NCBI GenBank assembly: GCA_902826155.1
Contig: CADEDU010000045.1
Coordinates: forward strand, 37,381 to 54,777
Source of the DNA: an uncultured beta proteobacterium
GTDB taxonomy: Bacteria > Pseudomonadota > Gammaproteobacteria > Burkholderiales > SG8-39
Reading direction: 5' to 3'
DNA length: 17,397 nt
Each line of letters begins with the position of its first letter. Within the stretch, counting starts at the first letter, position 1. Under the pieces are notes generated by a model that saw only the letters and a program-made list of their open reading frames with translations, ran no database searches and was not told where the DNA came from. A program made the position numbers and the translations under genes. Shown here piece after piece: positions 1 through 7,917 of this stretch.

Positions 1-12
1 ACGCTCGCCGAA

Positions 13-480
13 ATGCTCGAATCACGCGTGGCGCGCTTCTCGACGCGCAAGTACGACTGGGATGCACTGAAGTTCCAGGCCGACTACGACCCGAAATTCC
101 GGCGTGCCCAGATGCGCTATGTCGGCACCGGCGGCACCGGCGTGAAGTCCGATGCCAACGTCGTGCCCTCCGAGCACTTCACCTTCTCGACCATGCTGAT
201 CCCGGCCGGGCACATCGGGCCAATTCATATCCACACCGACGTGGAAGAGATCTTCTTCGTCATGCGCGGCAAGATGAAGGTGATCTGCGAGAAGGATGGC
301 GAGCGTTGGGAAGCGGTGCTGTCCGATCGCGATCTGATTTCGGTACCGCCGAACGTGTGGCGCGAAGAGCACAACATCGGTGACGAAGACGCGCTGATGT
401 GCGTGATGCTCGGTTCACCCAAGCCGGTCACCCCGCACTATCCGGCCGATCATCCGCTGTCGAAGATCAAGCGGCCGTAA
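13..480 (+). CDS. Cupin-domain protein (single cupin barrel)
   Basis: A small protein of 155 residues from this start, with one conserved cupin barrel. Cupin motif 1 is visible as G-x-x-x-P-x-H-x-H with His72, His74, Glu79 and Gly86. Motif 2 contains Pro112-Pro113 and His120-Asn121. His72, His74, Glu79 and His120 are the expected metal ligands, so a metal-binding barrel is likely. The fold is clear but the reaction is not: related proteins include small dioxygenases, isomerases and sensors. The reading frame is open to the left edge and no Shine-Dalgarno is visible before this ATG, so the true start may lie a few codons upstream, outside the window. A short N-terminal Arg/Tyr/Trp-rich stretch before the barrel fits single-domain cupins found beside aromatic-acid catabolic genes. 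It lies 52 bp before the dehydrogenase gene and is probably the first visible member of the same operon. Confidence 0.85.
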   Translation: MLESRVARFSTRKYDWDALKFQADYDPKFRRAQMRYVGTGGTGVKSDANVVPSEHFTFSTMLIPAGHIGPIHIHTDVEEIFFVMRGKMKVICEKDGERWEAVLSDRDLISVPPNVWREEHNIGDEDALMCVMLGSPKPVTPHYPADHPLSKIKRP

Positions 481-532
481 GGCTTACGGCAACGGCGAAC
501 CGCAGATTGCGCAGATCCCCGCGGATGATCCG

Positions 533-1267
533 ATGACCCTCCAAGGCAAACGCATCCTGATCACCGGTGGCGCCCGCGGTTTGGGACGGGCATTCGCCGA
601 GACCGTGATCGCCGCCGGCGCGCGCGTGGCAATCGCCGACATTCTTGAGGACGCCGGACGCGAGACCGCCCAGGCGATCGGCGCGAGTTTCGTGGCGCTC
701 GATCTGTCCTCGCCGGCGTCGATCGAGCGTTGCGCGGAGCAGGCGTCGCAAGCACTCGGCGGTCTGGATGGCCTGGTGAACAACGGCGCCATCACCAATT
801 CGGGCGGCAAGTCGCTCGAAGCGCTCGACGTGGATGTCTGGGATCGCGTGATGAGCGTGAACGTGCGCGGCACCTGGTTGATGACCCGCGCGGTGCTGCC
901 GCATCTGCGTCGCGCCGGAGGAGGCCGCATCGTCAACGTCGCCTCCGACACTGCGCTTTGGGGTGCCGAACGTCTGCTTGCCTACGTTGCGAGCAAAGGG
1001 GCGGTGATCGCGATGACGCGCTCGATGGCGCGTGAGTTGGGTACCGACGGCATCAACGTCAACGCGATCGCGCCCGGGCTGACGCTGGTGGAGGCCACCG
1101 AGTACGTGCCCGCCGATCGGCATCAACGTTATCTCGACGGTCGTGCCCTCAAACGCGCGCAGGTTCCCGAGGATCTGAGCGGCGTGGTGGTGTTTCTGCT
1201 GTCCGATGCGGCCGCGTTCATGACCGGGCAGCTGCTGCCGGTCAACGGCGGCTTCGTGATGCATTGA
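533..1267 (+). CDS. SDR-family NAD(P)-dependent oxidoreductase
   Basis: A classical short-chain dehydrogenase/reductase of 244 residues, the usual length. The Rossmann nucleotide-binding motif T-G-G-A-R-G-L-G is at 11-18. Asp36 at the end of the second strand favours NAD over NADP. The N-N-G-A structural motif is at 83-86 (an N-N-A-G variant). The catalytic residues are Asn110, Ser138, Tyr151 and Lys155 (Y-V-A-S-K). The C-terminal P-V-N-G-G pattern is typical of the FabG-like branch. The enzyme should be cytosolic and oxidise an alcohol or hydroxy acid, or reduce the corresponding carbonyl. Given the neighbouring ThDP enzyme and aldehyde dehydrogenase, oxidation of a hydroxy acid to an oxo acid is a reasonable guess, not shown by the sequence. 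The next gene starts 4 bp after the stop, which points to translational coupling. Substrate unknown. Confidence 0.93.
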   Translation: MTLQGKRILITGGARGLGRAFAETVIAAGARVAIADILEDAGRETAQAIGASFVALDLSSPASIERCAEQASQALGGLDGLVNNGAITNSGGKSLEALDVDVWDRVMSVNVRGTWLMTRAVLPHLRRAGGGRIVNVASDTALWGAERLLAYVASKGAVIAMTRSMARELGTDGINVNAIAPGLTLVEATEYVPADRHQRYLDGRALKRAQVPEDLSGVVVFLLSDAAAFMTGQLLPVNGGFVMH

Positions 1268-1271
1268 AGCG

Positions 1272-2060
1272 ATGGCCGGCAACGACAACGCTTACATCGT
1301 GCCCGGGCTGGAGCGAGGCCTCGCGATCCTGATGCTGTTCGATCGCAATCGCCGCGAGATCAGCGCACCGGAGATCGCGAGTGCGCTCGGCATTCCGCGC
1401 ACCACCGTGTTCCGGTTGCTTCACACGTTGCAGCATCTCGAGATGGTGGCGATGACCGATAGCGGCGCGTACCGGCTCGGACCGGCGGTGTTGCGGCTGG
1501 GCTTCGAGTACATCGCCTCGCTGGACATGAGCGAGCTGGCGCGGCCGATCGTCGAGCGATTGCGGGATGACACCGGCTTGCCGGCGCAACTGGTGATCCG
1601 CGACGGTCGCGAAGTCGTGGTCGTCCTGCGATTTGCCGGCGCCTCGGCGTTCGAAAGCAGCGTGAGCGTAGGCACACGCATGCCGGCGCACGCGACCATC
1701 CTCGGCCGTGTGTTGCTGTCCGACATGAGCGAGGCCGAGCTGCGCAAGCTGTTTCCGGAGCGTGAGCTGAAGCGCTTTTCCGCCCACACCCCGAAGAACG
1801 TCTCCGCGCTGGCTGCCTTGCTCGACACCGATCGGGCGCGCGGCTACGCAGTAAGCGAATCGTTCTACGAACGCGGGATCTCGGCCATTGCCGCGCCGGT
1901 GTACGACCGTACCGGCCGGGTGGTCGCCGCGATCAGTGTGACGTCGCAGCGCGAGGCGATCGGGGCGAGCGAGCGCGCAGCGCTGGTCGACAAGGTGATG
2001 GGCGCCGCGGGCGAGCTGTCCAATCAGCTGAGCTATCGCGGCGATCGCGCAGCAGCTTGA
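1272..2060 (+). CDS. IclR-family transcriptional regulator
   Basis: A 262-residue regulator with the IclR layout. An N-terminal winged helix-turn-helix covers about 10-70, with the recognition segment near residues 31-59 (E-I-A-S-A-L-G-I-P-R-T-T-V-F-R-L-L). A C-terminal IclR effector-binding domain covers about 80-255. Typical effector-domain signatures are G-R-V-L-L-S-D near 145-151 and the G-I-S-A-I-A-A-P-V stretch near 202-210 followed by V-V-A-A-I-S-V. IclR proteins act as dimers or tetramers and respond to small acids or aromatics, often controlling the catabolic operon beside them. It begins 4 bp after the dehydrogenase stop with no strong Shine-Dalgarno, so it is probably translated by coupling and made together with the enzymes. 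It is an unusual arrangement, since IclR genes are often divergent from their targets. The inducer and operator are not identifiable here. Confidence 0.95.
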   Translation: MAGNDNAYIVPGLERGLAILMLFDRNRREISAPEIASALGIPRTTVFRLLHTLQHLEMVAMTDSGAYRLGPAVLRLGFEYIASLDMSELARPIVERLRDDTGLPAQLVIRDGREVVVVLRFAGASAFESSVSVGTRMPAHATILGRVLLSDMSEAELRKLFPERELKRFSAHTPKNVSALAALLDTDRARGYAVSESFYERGISAIAAPVYDRTGRVVAAISVTSQREAIGASERAALVDKVMGAAGELSNQLSYRGDRAAA

Positions 2061-2135
2061 AGACCCCAGTTCGCACGGCTCGCATGCAACTCTCGCAATC
2101 AATCGGCTCGTATCCGCATCCAGGACATCGCACTC

Positions 2136-3857
2136 ATGGCTGACCAACCAGCGCGCATCACCGTCGGCGAGATGATCGCCGCGTTCCTCGAGCAATGCGG
2201 CGTGCGTGCAGCGTTCGGGGTGATCTCGATCCACAACATGCCGATCCTGGATGCATTTGGACGGCGCGCCGATGCCGCGGCCAAGGCAGGCAAGCCGACG
2301 CCGATCCGTTTCGTGCCGGCACGCAGCGAGCAGGGCGCGGTCAACATGGCCGATGCGTATGCGCGCGTTTGCGATGGCATCGGCGTGGCGGTATCCAGCA
2401 CCGGCACCGCCGCGGGCAATGCCTCGGGCGCGATGGTCGAGGCGCTGACGGCCGGATCGCCGGTGCTGCATCTGACCGGTCAGATCGAAGTGCCGTACCT
2501 CGATCAGGACCTGGCCTACATCCATGAAGCGCCGCGCCAGCTCGACATGCTCAAGGCCGTGTCCAAGGCCGCCTATCGCGTGCGTACGCCGGACACCGCG
2601 CTGGCAACAGTTCGCGAGGCGGTGCGCGTGGCGTTGACCGCGCCGCGCGGGCCGGTGAGCGTGGAGATTCCGATCGACATCCAGGCTGCCGAAATCGCAA
2701 TGCCTGCGTCGCTGGCGATGGCGCCGGTAGCCGCCATGCAACCCTCCAGCGCCGATCTCGATGCATTGGCGGAACGACTCGCGCGTGCGAAACGTCCGCT
2801 GTTGTGGCTGGGTGGTGGCGCACGACATGCGGGAAGCGCGGTGCAACGCCTGCTCGATCTGGGCTTTGGGGTAGTGACGAGCGTGCAGGGGCGCGGCATC
2901 GTCGCCGAGGACGACCCGCGCACGCTCGGCGCGTTCAACCTGTACGAGCCGGTGGAGAAGTTCTACGCGAGCTGCGATGCGATGGTGGTGGTGGGCTCGC
3001 GGCTGCGCTCGAACGAGACGCTCAAGTACAAACTCAAGCTGCCGCGCCCGTTGTACCGGATCGACGTCGATGCGCAACAGCAGGGCCGTTGCTACGCCGA
3101 CGAGTTCTTCGTCGCGGGTGACAGCGCGGCCGCGCTCGATGGCCTGGCCGATCGGCTCAAAGGTCGCATGCAGATCGAGGCTGCATTCGCCCGCGACCTC
3201 GCCGCGGCACGCGAAGCCGCGGAGCGCGTCGTCAATGACGGGCTGGGCCCGTATCGCACGCTGGTGAGCGAGCTGCAGCGCGCGGCCGGGCGCGCGTTCA
3301 CGTTCGTTCGCGACGTGACGGTGTCGAACAGCACCTGGGGCAATCGCAGTCTGCGGCTGTCGGGTTCGCGCGACGGTGTGCATGCTCTGGGCGGCGGCAT
3401 CGGTCAGGGGATTCAGATGGCCGTTGGCGCTGCGATCGCGACGGACACTGTCCCGCTCGCAGGGGGCGCTGCAGTCGCGAGCGATCGCAAGGCGCTGTGC
3501 CTGGTCGGCGACGGTGGTCTGCAGGTCAACATCGGCGAACTGGCAACGATGGTGCAGGAGCGTGCGAACGTCGCGGTGATCCTGATGAACGATCGGGGGT
3601 ACGGCGTGATCCGCAACATCCAGGATGCGCACTATGGCGGGCGGCGCTACTACGCCGATCTGCTCACGCCCGATTTCGCGGCGCTGGCACAGGCGAGCGG
3701 CCTGCAGTTTCGTCGGGTCACTGATCTGGGCACGATCGGCGCGACGCTCGATGAAGCGATGCGCGAGCGCGGGCCGATGCTGATCGAGATCGACATGGTG
3801 GCGGTCGGCCCGTTCGCCAAGCAGTTTGCCGGACCACCGGTGAAGAAGAGCGGCTGA
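2136..3857 (+). CDS. Thiamine diphosphate-dependent enzyme (acetolactate synthase / benzoylformate decarboxylase superfamily)
   Basis: A 573-residue protein with the three-domain layout of the ThDP-dependent decarboxylase/synthase superfamily. The N-terminal pyrimidine-binding domain covers about 5-185 and carries the activating glutamate Glu65 (R-S-E-Q-G-A). A central domain covers about 200-345. The C-terminal pyrophosphate-binding domain holds the metal motif G-D-G at 458-460, with Asn485 closing it about 25 residues later. Members decarboxylate 2-oxo acids to aldehydes or transfer acyl units. The usual acetolactate-synthase R-H-E-Q is R-S-E-Q here, and no regulatory subunit gene is adjacent, so a biosynthetic role in branched amino acids is unlikely. 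With an aldehyde dehydrogenase next, 2-oxo acid decarboxylation is the best guess. Residues about 434-450, just before G-D-G, look longer than usual and are rich in small residues. A modest AGGA at 2122-2125 precedes the ATG. Confidence 0.92.
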   Translation: MADQPARITVGEMIAAFLEQCGVRAAFGVISIHNMPILDAFGRRADAAAKAGKPTPIRFVPARSEQGAVNMADAYARVCDGIGVAVSSTGTAAGNASGAMVEALTAGSPVLHLTGQIEVPYLDQDLAYIHEAPRQLDMLKAVSKAAYRVRTPDTALATVREAVRVALTAPRGPVSVEIPIDIQAAEIAMPASLAMAPVAAMQPSSADLDALAERLARAKRPLLWLGGGARHAGSAVQRLLDLGFGVVTSVQGRGIVAEDDPRTLGAFNLYEPVEKFYASCDAMVVVGSRLRSNETLKYKLKLPRPLYRIDVDAQQQGRCYADEFFVAGDSAAALDGLADRLKGRMQIEAAFARDLAAAREAAERVVNDGLGPYRTLVSELQRAAGRAFTFVRDVTVSNSTWGNRSLRLSGSRDGVHALGGGIGQGIQMAVGAAIATDTVPLAGGAAVASDRKALCLVGDGGLQVNIGELATMVQERANVAVILMNDRGYGVIRNIQDAHYGGRRYYADLLTPDFAALAQASGLQFRRVTDLGTIGATLDEAMRERGPMLIEIDMVAVGPFAKQFAGPPVKKSG

Positions 3858-3891
3858 CTCCAGGCTCGCGCGGCCCGATCGAACCAACAAT

Positions 3892-3898
3892 GAGGAGA
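3892..3898 (+). promoter_or_regulatory. Shine-Dalgarno of the aldehyde dehydrogenase gene
   Basis: The purine run GAGGAGA lies 8 bp upstream of the ATG at 3907. It is one of the strongest ribosome-binding sites in the window and supports that start codon. Confidence 0.8.
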
Positions 3899-3906
3899 AC
3901 GCGCTC

Positions 3907-5373
3907 ATGACCATCGCTCCTATCCTGGTCGGCGGTGAATGGCGTCGCGGCAAAGGCGATGTGTACGCCACGCGCTATCCGGCCGACGATTCGGTGAATG
4001 CGGAACTCGCCGCCGCGAGCGTCGAGGACGTCAACGAGGCGATCGAGGTGGCCGATGCCGCGCGGCGCAGACCCGAGTGGCGCGACCTCAAGCCGCACGA
4101 ACGCGCGGGTGTGCTGTTTCGCATCAGTGCGCTCATTCGCGAACGCCTGGAGCCGCTCGCGCAACTGCAGCGGCGCGACAACGGCAAGCCGATCACCGAG
4201 ACGCGCGCCCTGGTCGCCAGCGCTGCGGGAACATTCCAGTTCTTCGGCTCGGCGTGCGAGACCCTGGAGGAGACGCTCACCCCGGCGCGCGGCGAGTTCA
4301 TCACGATGAGCGTGCACGAACCGATGGGGGTGATCGCGGCGATCACGCCGTGGAATTCGCCGATCGCAAGCGAAGCGCAGAAGCTCGCGCCGGCGCTTGC
4401 GGCCGGCAATGCGGTGGTGCTCAAGCCTGCCGAGGTCACGCCGCTGCTCGCGCTTGAGATCGCGAAGATCTGCGAACAGGCCGGCGTGCCCAAAGGCGTG
4501 GTGAGCGTGGTGCCGGGCAAGGGTTCGGTGATCGGCGATGCGATCGTGAAGCATCCGCTGGTGAAGAAAGTGTCGTTCACCGGCGGTACCACCACCGGGC
4601 GACACATCGCGCGGATCGCGGCCGACAAGCTGATGCCGGTGACGTTGGAACTCGGCGGCAAGTCGCCCACCATCGTGTGCGAAGACGCGGATCTCGATCA
4701 CGCGGTGAACGGCGTGCTGTTCGGCATCTTCAGCTCCTCGGGTGAGTCGTGCATTGCCGGCTCGCGGCTGTTCGTGCATGAGTCGGTCGCGAAGCCGTTC
4801 ATGGAGCGCCTGGTGGCCAGAACCAACGCGCTGCGCGTCGGCGCGCCCGAGGACGTGCAGGCGCAGCTGGGGCCGCGGATCACGTCGCAGCTGCGCTGGA
4901 CGATCGGCCGCTACGTGCCGCTGGTTCGCGACGGTGGAGCCGAGGTCCTGACCCGCCGCCAGAGCCCTCCCCGCTGGCTCTACGATCGCGGCTGGTTCTA
5001 TCGGCCGACCATCCTCACGGGTCTGTCGAATCGCGCGCGCCTGTGTCAGGAGGAGATCTTCGGTCCGGTGCTGGTCACCCTGACCTATCGCGACGAAGAC
5101 GATCTGATTGCGCAGGCGAACGACAGCGTGTTCGGATTGGCGTCCGGCATCTGGACGCGCGACTACAAGCGCGCCTGGCGTATCGCGCGACGGCTGGAGG
5201 CGGGCACGGTGTGGGTCAACCCCTACAAGCTGTTCTCGATCTCCACGCCGTTCTCCGGTATCAAGGAAAGCGGCATTGGCACCGAGAAGGGCCGCCTGGG
5301 CATTCTGCAGTACAAGCACCAGAAGAGCCTGTACTTCGGCCTGAACGACAAGCCGCTGCCGTGGGCCGATTGA
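3907..5373 (+). CDS. NAD(P)-dependent aldehyde dehydrogenase
   Basis: A full-length aldehyde dehydrogenase of 488 residues. Catalytic residues are all present: Asn150 in P-W-N-S-P, Lys173 in V-L-K-P-A-E, the general base Glu248 in L-E-L-G-G-K, and the nucleophile Cys282 in G-E-S-C. The late signature E-E-I-F-G-P-V is also intact. The family oxidises aldehydes to carboxylic acids with NAD or NADP in the cytosol. It lies 49 bp after the ThDP enzyme, and the pair suggests that an aldehyde released by decarboxylation is oxidised here, as in the mandelate-type route. That pathway link is inference. A strong Shine-Dalgarno (GAGGAGA at 3892-3898) lies 8 bp before the ATG and fixes the start. The protein continues through the conserved C-terminal region with no frameshift. 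Confidence 0.95.
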   Translation: MTIAPILVGGEWRRGKGDVYATRYPADDSVNAELAAASVEDVNEAIEVADAARRRPEWRDLKPHERAGVLFRISALIRERLEPLAQLQRRDNGKPITETRALVASAAGTFQFFGSACETLEETLTPARGEFITMSVHEPMGVIAAITPWNSPIASEAQKLAPALAAGNAVVLKPAEVTPLLALEIAKICEQAGVPKGVVSVVPGKGSVIGDAIVKHPLVKKVSFTGGTTTGRHIARIAADKLMPVTLELGGKSPTIVCEDADLDHAVNGVLFGIFSSSGESCIAGSRLFVHESVAKPFMERLVARTNALRVGAPEDVQAQLGPRITSQLRWTIGRYVPLVRDGGAEVLTRRQSPPRWLYDRGWFYRPTILTGLSNRARLCQEEIFGPVLVTLTYRDEDDLIAQANDSVFGLASGIWTRDYKRAWRIARRLEAGTVWVNPYKLFSISTPFSGIKESGIGTEKGRLGILQYKHQKSLYFGLNDKPLPWAD

Positions 5374-5427
5374 CGATCGGCATCGCGCACTACCCGACCC
5401 TCGCATCCGAACCTGATCAATCACTGC

Positions 5428-5431
5428 GGAG
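5428..5431 (+). promoter_or_regulatory. Shine-Dalgarno of the molybdenum hydroxylase gene
   Basis: GGAG lies 5 bp before the ATG at 5437. It supports that start over the in-frame ATG three codons later. Confidence 0.6.
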
Positions 5432-5436
5432 CCGTC

Positions 5437-7857
5437 ATGGCCGACATGAACAGTGACGCCGGCAAAGCGACCGCGTTCAATCCGACCGGCTCGGCCTACA
5501 TGGGCAAGCCGATCCGCCGCGTCGAGGACGATCGTCTGCTACGCGGTCAGGGGCGATTCCTCGCCGATCTGCACGTGCCGGGCAGCTTGACCGCGGTGTT
5601 CCTCCGCAGCCCGCATGCGCACGCGCGGATCGGCCGCATCGACCTCGAACGGGCTCGCGCGATGCCCGGCATCGTGGCGATCTACACCACAGCCGATACC
5701 AACGGGCGCACCGAGCCGATCTGCGTGGCCGGTGAAGTGCACACGCCCGAACGGCTGATCAAGGAACTCAATCCGCTCGATCGTCTCCATCCGACGCCGC
5801 TGTTCCCCACCGAACGCGTGACCTACGTCGGCCAGCCGGTGGCGATGATCGTCGCCGAGAGCCGCAACGCCGCACTCGATGCGGCCGAGCAGTTGCAGAT
5901 CGACTACGAGCCGTTGCCCGCGGTGCTCGATCCGATTGCCGCGTTGGCCGCCGATGCGCCGCTCGTGGAGCCGAAATGGCAGAGCAACATCGCGCTCTCG
6001 GTCGCCACCGGCAAGGGCAAGCCGGACGAGGTGTTCGCCACCGCGCCGGTGGTCGTCGAAGAGGAGATCGTCACGCACCGCTACGTGGCCGCGCCGATGG
6101 AACCGCGCGGCATTCAGGTGAGTGTCGATCCCTATGGCGGCAAGCTCACGGTGTGGGCGAGCACGCAGACGCCGCACGTGCTGCAGAACACTATCGCCGG
6201 GTCGTTGCGCCAACCGCCCGATACCGTGCGGGTGGTGGCGTGCGATGTCGGCGGCGGCTTCGGGCAGAAAGGCATCCAGACGGTCGAGGATGCACTGGTG
6301 CCGTTCGCGGCGCGTGAACTAGGCCGCCCGGTGCGCTGGGTGGAGGAGCGCAGCGAGAACCTGGTGGCGGCCGCGCACGCGCGCGATCAGATTCATCGGA
6401 TTGCGATTGCCGCCACGCAAGACGGCAAGATCCTCGCCGTTCGCGACGACGTGCTGGTGAACTTCGGTGCGTACAACGTGATCGGGCTGGTGGTGCCGTA
6501 CAACACGCTCTCGCATCTGCTCGGCCCGTATCACGTGCCCAACGCACACATTTCGGTGAAGGGCATCGTCACGCACACCTGCTTTACCACGCCGTATCGC
6601 GGCGCCGGCCGGCCCGAAGCGGTGTTCGCGATGGAGCGGATCATCGACCGGCTCGCCGCGCGCCTGAACATGGAGCCGGCCGAGGTGCGCGCGCGCAATC
6701 TCGTCACCGCCGAGGCGATGCCTTACGACACCGGGCTGCTCTATCGCGACGGCAATCCGCAGGTGTACGACTCGGGGAATTTTCCGGAGCTGCTGCGCCG
6801 CGCGCGCTCGATCATCGATCTCGATGCGTTTCGTGCGCGACAGCAGGCGGCGCGCGCACAGGCCCTAGCGCAAGGCGGTCCGTTGATCGGCGTCGGCTTC
6901 GCGCTGTACGTCGAAGGCTCGGGCATGGGGCCGTTCGAAGGCGCGGTGGTCCACGTGCTGCCTTCGGGCCGCGTTCAGATTGCCACCGGCGCGTGCAGTC
7001 AAGGGCAGGGCCATCGCACCGCGTATGCGCAGATCGCGGCCGATGCGCTCGGCGTGCCGTTCGAGTCGGTCGAAGTGATCGGCGGTGATACCGCGACGAT
7101 CGCGTTCGGCATCGGAACCATCGCCAGTCGCAGCACCGTCACCGCTGGCAATGCGGTGAATCAGGCGTCGATTCGCGTGAAGGAGCGCGCGCTTTCGGTG
7201 GCTGCCGATATGCTCGAAGCCGCATCCGCCGATCTGGAGCTGGTCGAGGGCAAGGCGCGCATCAAGGGCGTGCCCGAGCGTGCGGTACCGATCGCACAGA
7301 TCGCGCAGACCGTGGCGCTCGCGGCGCTGAAGCGCGGTGCGCCGGGCGACGGCCTGCTCGCCGAGACCGCGTACTTCAGTCCGCCGACGGTGACGTACGC
7401 GAGCGCGTGTCACGCCGTGATCGTGTCGGTCGAACCCGAAACCGGTGTGGTGAAGATCGAGCGCTACGTCGTCGTGCACGACTGCGGTCGCGTGGTCAAT
7501 CCGTTGCTTGCCGATGCACAGGTCGTCGGTGGCGTGGCGCAGGGCATCGGCGGCGTGCTGCGCGAGGAAATGATCTACGACGCGAGCGGCCAGCCGCTGT
7601 CGGGCACGCTGCAGGACTACGCGCTGCCGATTGCGAGTGATCTGCCGGCGATCGAGCTCGATCACATCGAAAGCCTGTCGACCCGCAACCCGCTCGGCGT
7701 GAAAGGATTGGGGGAGGGCGGAGCGATCGGCCCGCCGGCGGCCATCGCCAATGCGGTCGAAGACGCGTTGCGTCCGTATGGGGCGGTCGTGCGGCGTGGG
7801 CCGCTCACTGCACCTCGTGTGCGCGCGCTGGTCGGTGCGGCAAAGAGCAGCGCCTGA
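5437..7857 (+). CDS. Molybdenum hydroxylase large (molybdopterin-binding) subunit, xanthine dehydrogenase / CoxL form II-like
   Basis: A complete 806-residue large subunit of the xanthine oxidase family. The a/b hammerhead domain is about 25-165 and the molybdopterin-binding domains follow. Visible motifs are G-G-G-F-G-Q-K at 272-278, Y-R-G-A-G-R at 387-392, the cofactor-binding Q-G-Q-G-H at 522-526, and G-E-G-G at 759-762 with the catalytic base Glu760. Form I CO dehydrogenases carry an active-site Cys in A-Y-x-C-S-F-R; here it is Y-R-G-A-G-R, so this is not a true CO dehydrogenase. The family hydroxylates aldehydes or N-heteroaromatic rings with water as oxygen source. No [2Fe-2S] or FAD subunit gene lies in the window, so the redox partners must be encoded elsewhere. 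It is 63 bp from the aldehyde dehydrogenase gene. Substrate unknown. Confidence 0.93.
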   Translation: MADMNSDAGKATAFNPTGSAYMGKPIRRVEDDRLLRGQGRFLADLHVPGSLTAVFLRSPHAHARIGRIDLERARAMPGIVAIYTTADTNGRTEPICVAGEVHTPERLIKELNPLDRLHPTPLFPTERVTYVGQPVAMIVAESRNAALDAAEQLQIDYEPLPAVLDPIAALAADAPLVEPKWQSNIALSVATGKGKPDEVFATAPVVVEEEIVTHRYVAAPMEPRGIQVSVDPYGGKLTVWASTQTPHVLQNTIAGSLRQPPDTVRVVACDVGGGFGQKGIQTVEDALVPFAARELGRPVRWVEERSENLVAAAHARDQIHRIAIAATQDGKILAVRDDVLVNFGAYNVIGLVVPYNTLSHLLGPYHVPNAHISVKGIVTHTCFTTPYRGAGRPEAVFAMERIIDRLAARLNMEPAEVRARNLVTAEAMPYDTGLLYRDGNPQVYDSGNFPELLRRARSIIDLDAFRARQQAARAQALAQGGPLIGVGFALYVEGSGMGPFEGAVVHVLPSGRVQIATGACSQGQGHRTAYAQIAADALGVPFESVEVIGGDTATIAFGIGTIASRSTVTAGNAVNQASIRVKERALSVAADMLEAASADLELVEGKARIKGVPERAVPIAQIAQTVALAALKRGAPGDGLLAETAYFSPPTVTYASACHAVIVSVEPETGVVKIERYVVVHDCGRVVNPLLADAQVVGGVAQGIGGVLREEMIYDASGQPLSGTLQDYALPIASDLPAIELDHIESLSTRNPLGVKGLGEGGAIGPPAAIANAVEDALRPYGAVVRRGPLTAPRVRALVGAAKSSA

Positions 7858-7907
7858 CTCACGCTCTCACGATTCAGGCTTCAGACAAGTACCAGAACAA
7901 CTCACCC

Positions 7908-7915
7908 AGGAGAGG
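7908..7915 (+). promoter_or_regulatory. Shine-Dalgarno of the first Bug-protein gene
   Basis: AGGAGAGG lies just upstream of two consecutive ATG codons at 7918 and 7921. Spacing from the AGGAG core is 5 bp to the first and 8 bp to the second, so either can be used. The choice changes the protein by one Met. Confidence 0.75.
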
Positions 7916-7917
7916 TC

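Noticed and set aside
1242..3971. A 909-codon open frame on the minus strand opposite the regulator and ThDP genes
   Set aside because: It is antisense to two well-supported genes and its translation is Arg/His-rich with no domain. It is a GC-bias shadow.
3718..5424. A 568-codon minus-strand open frame opposite the aldehyde dehydrogenase
   Set aside because: The opposite strand carries a complete aldehyde dehydrogenase with all catalytic residues, and this frame has biased composition and no motif.
5437..7857. A true carbon monoxide dehydrogenase (CoxL form I)
   Set aside because: The active-site Cys loop of form I is absent. The loop reads Y-R-G-A-G-R and no coxM/coxS genes are adjacent.
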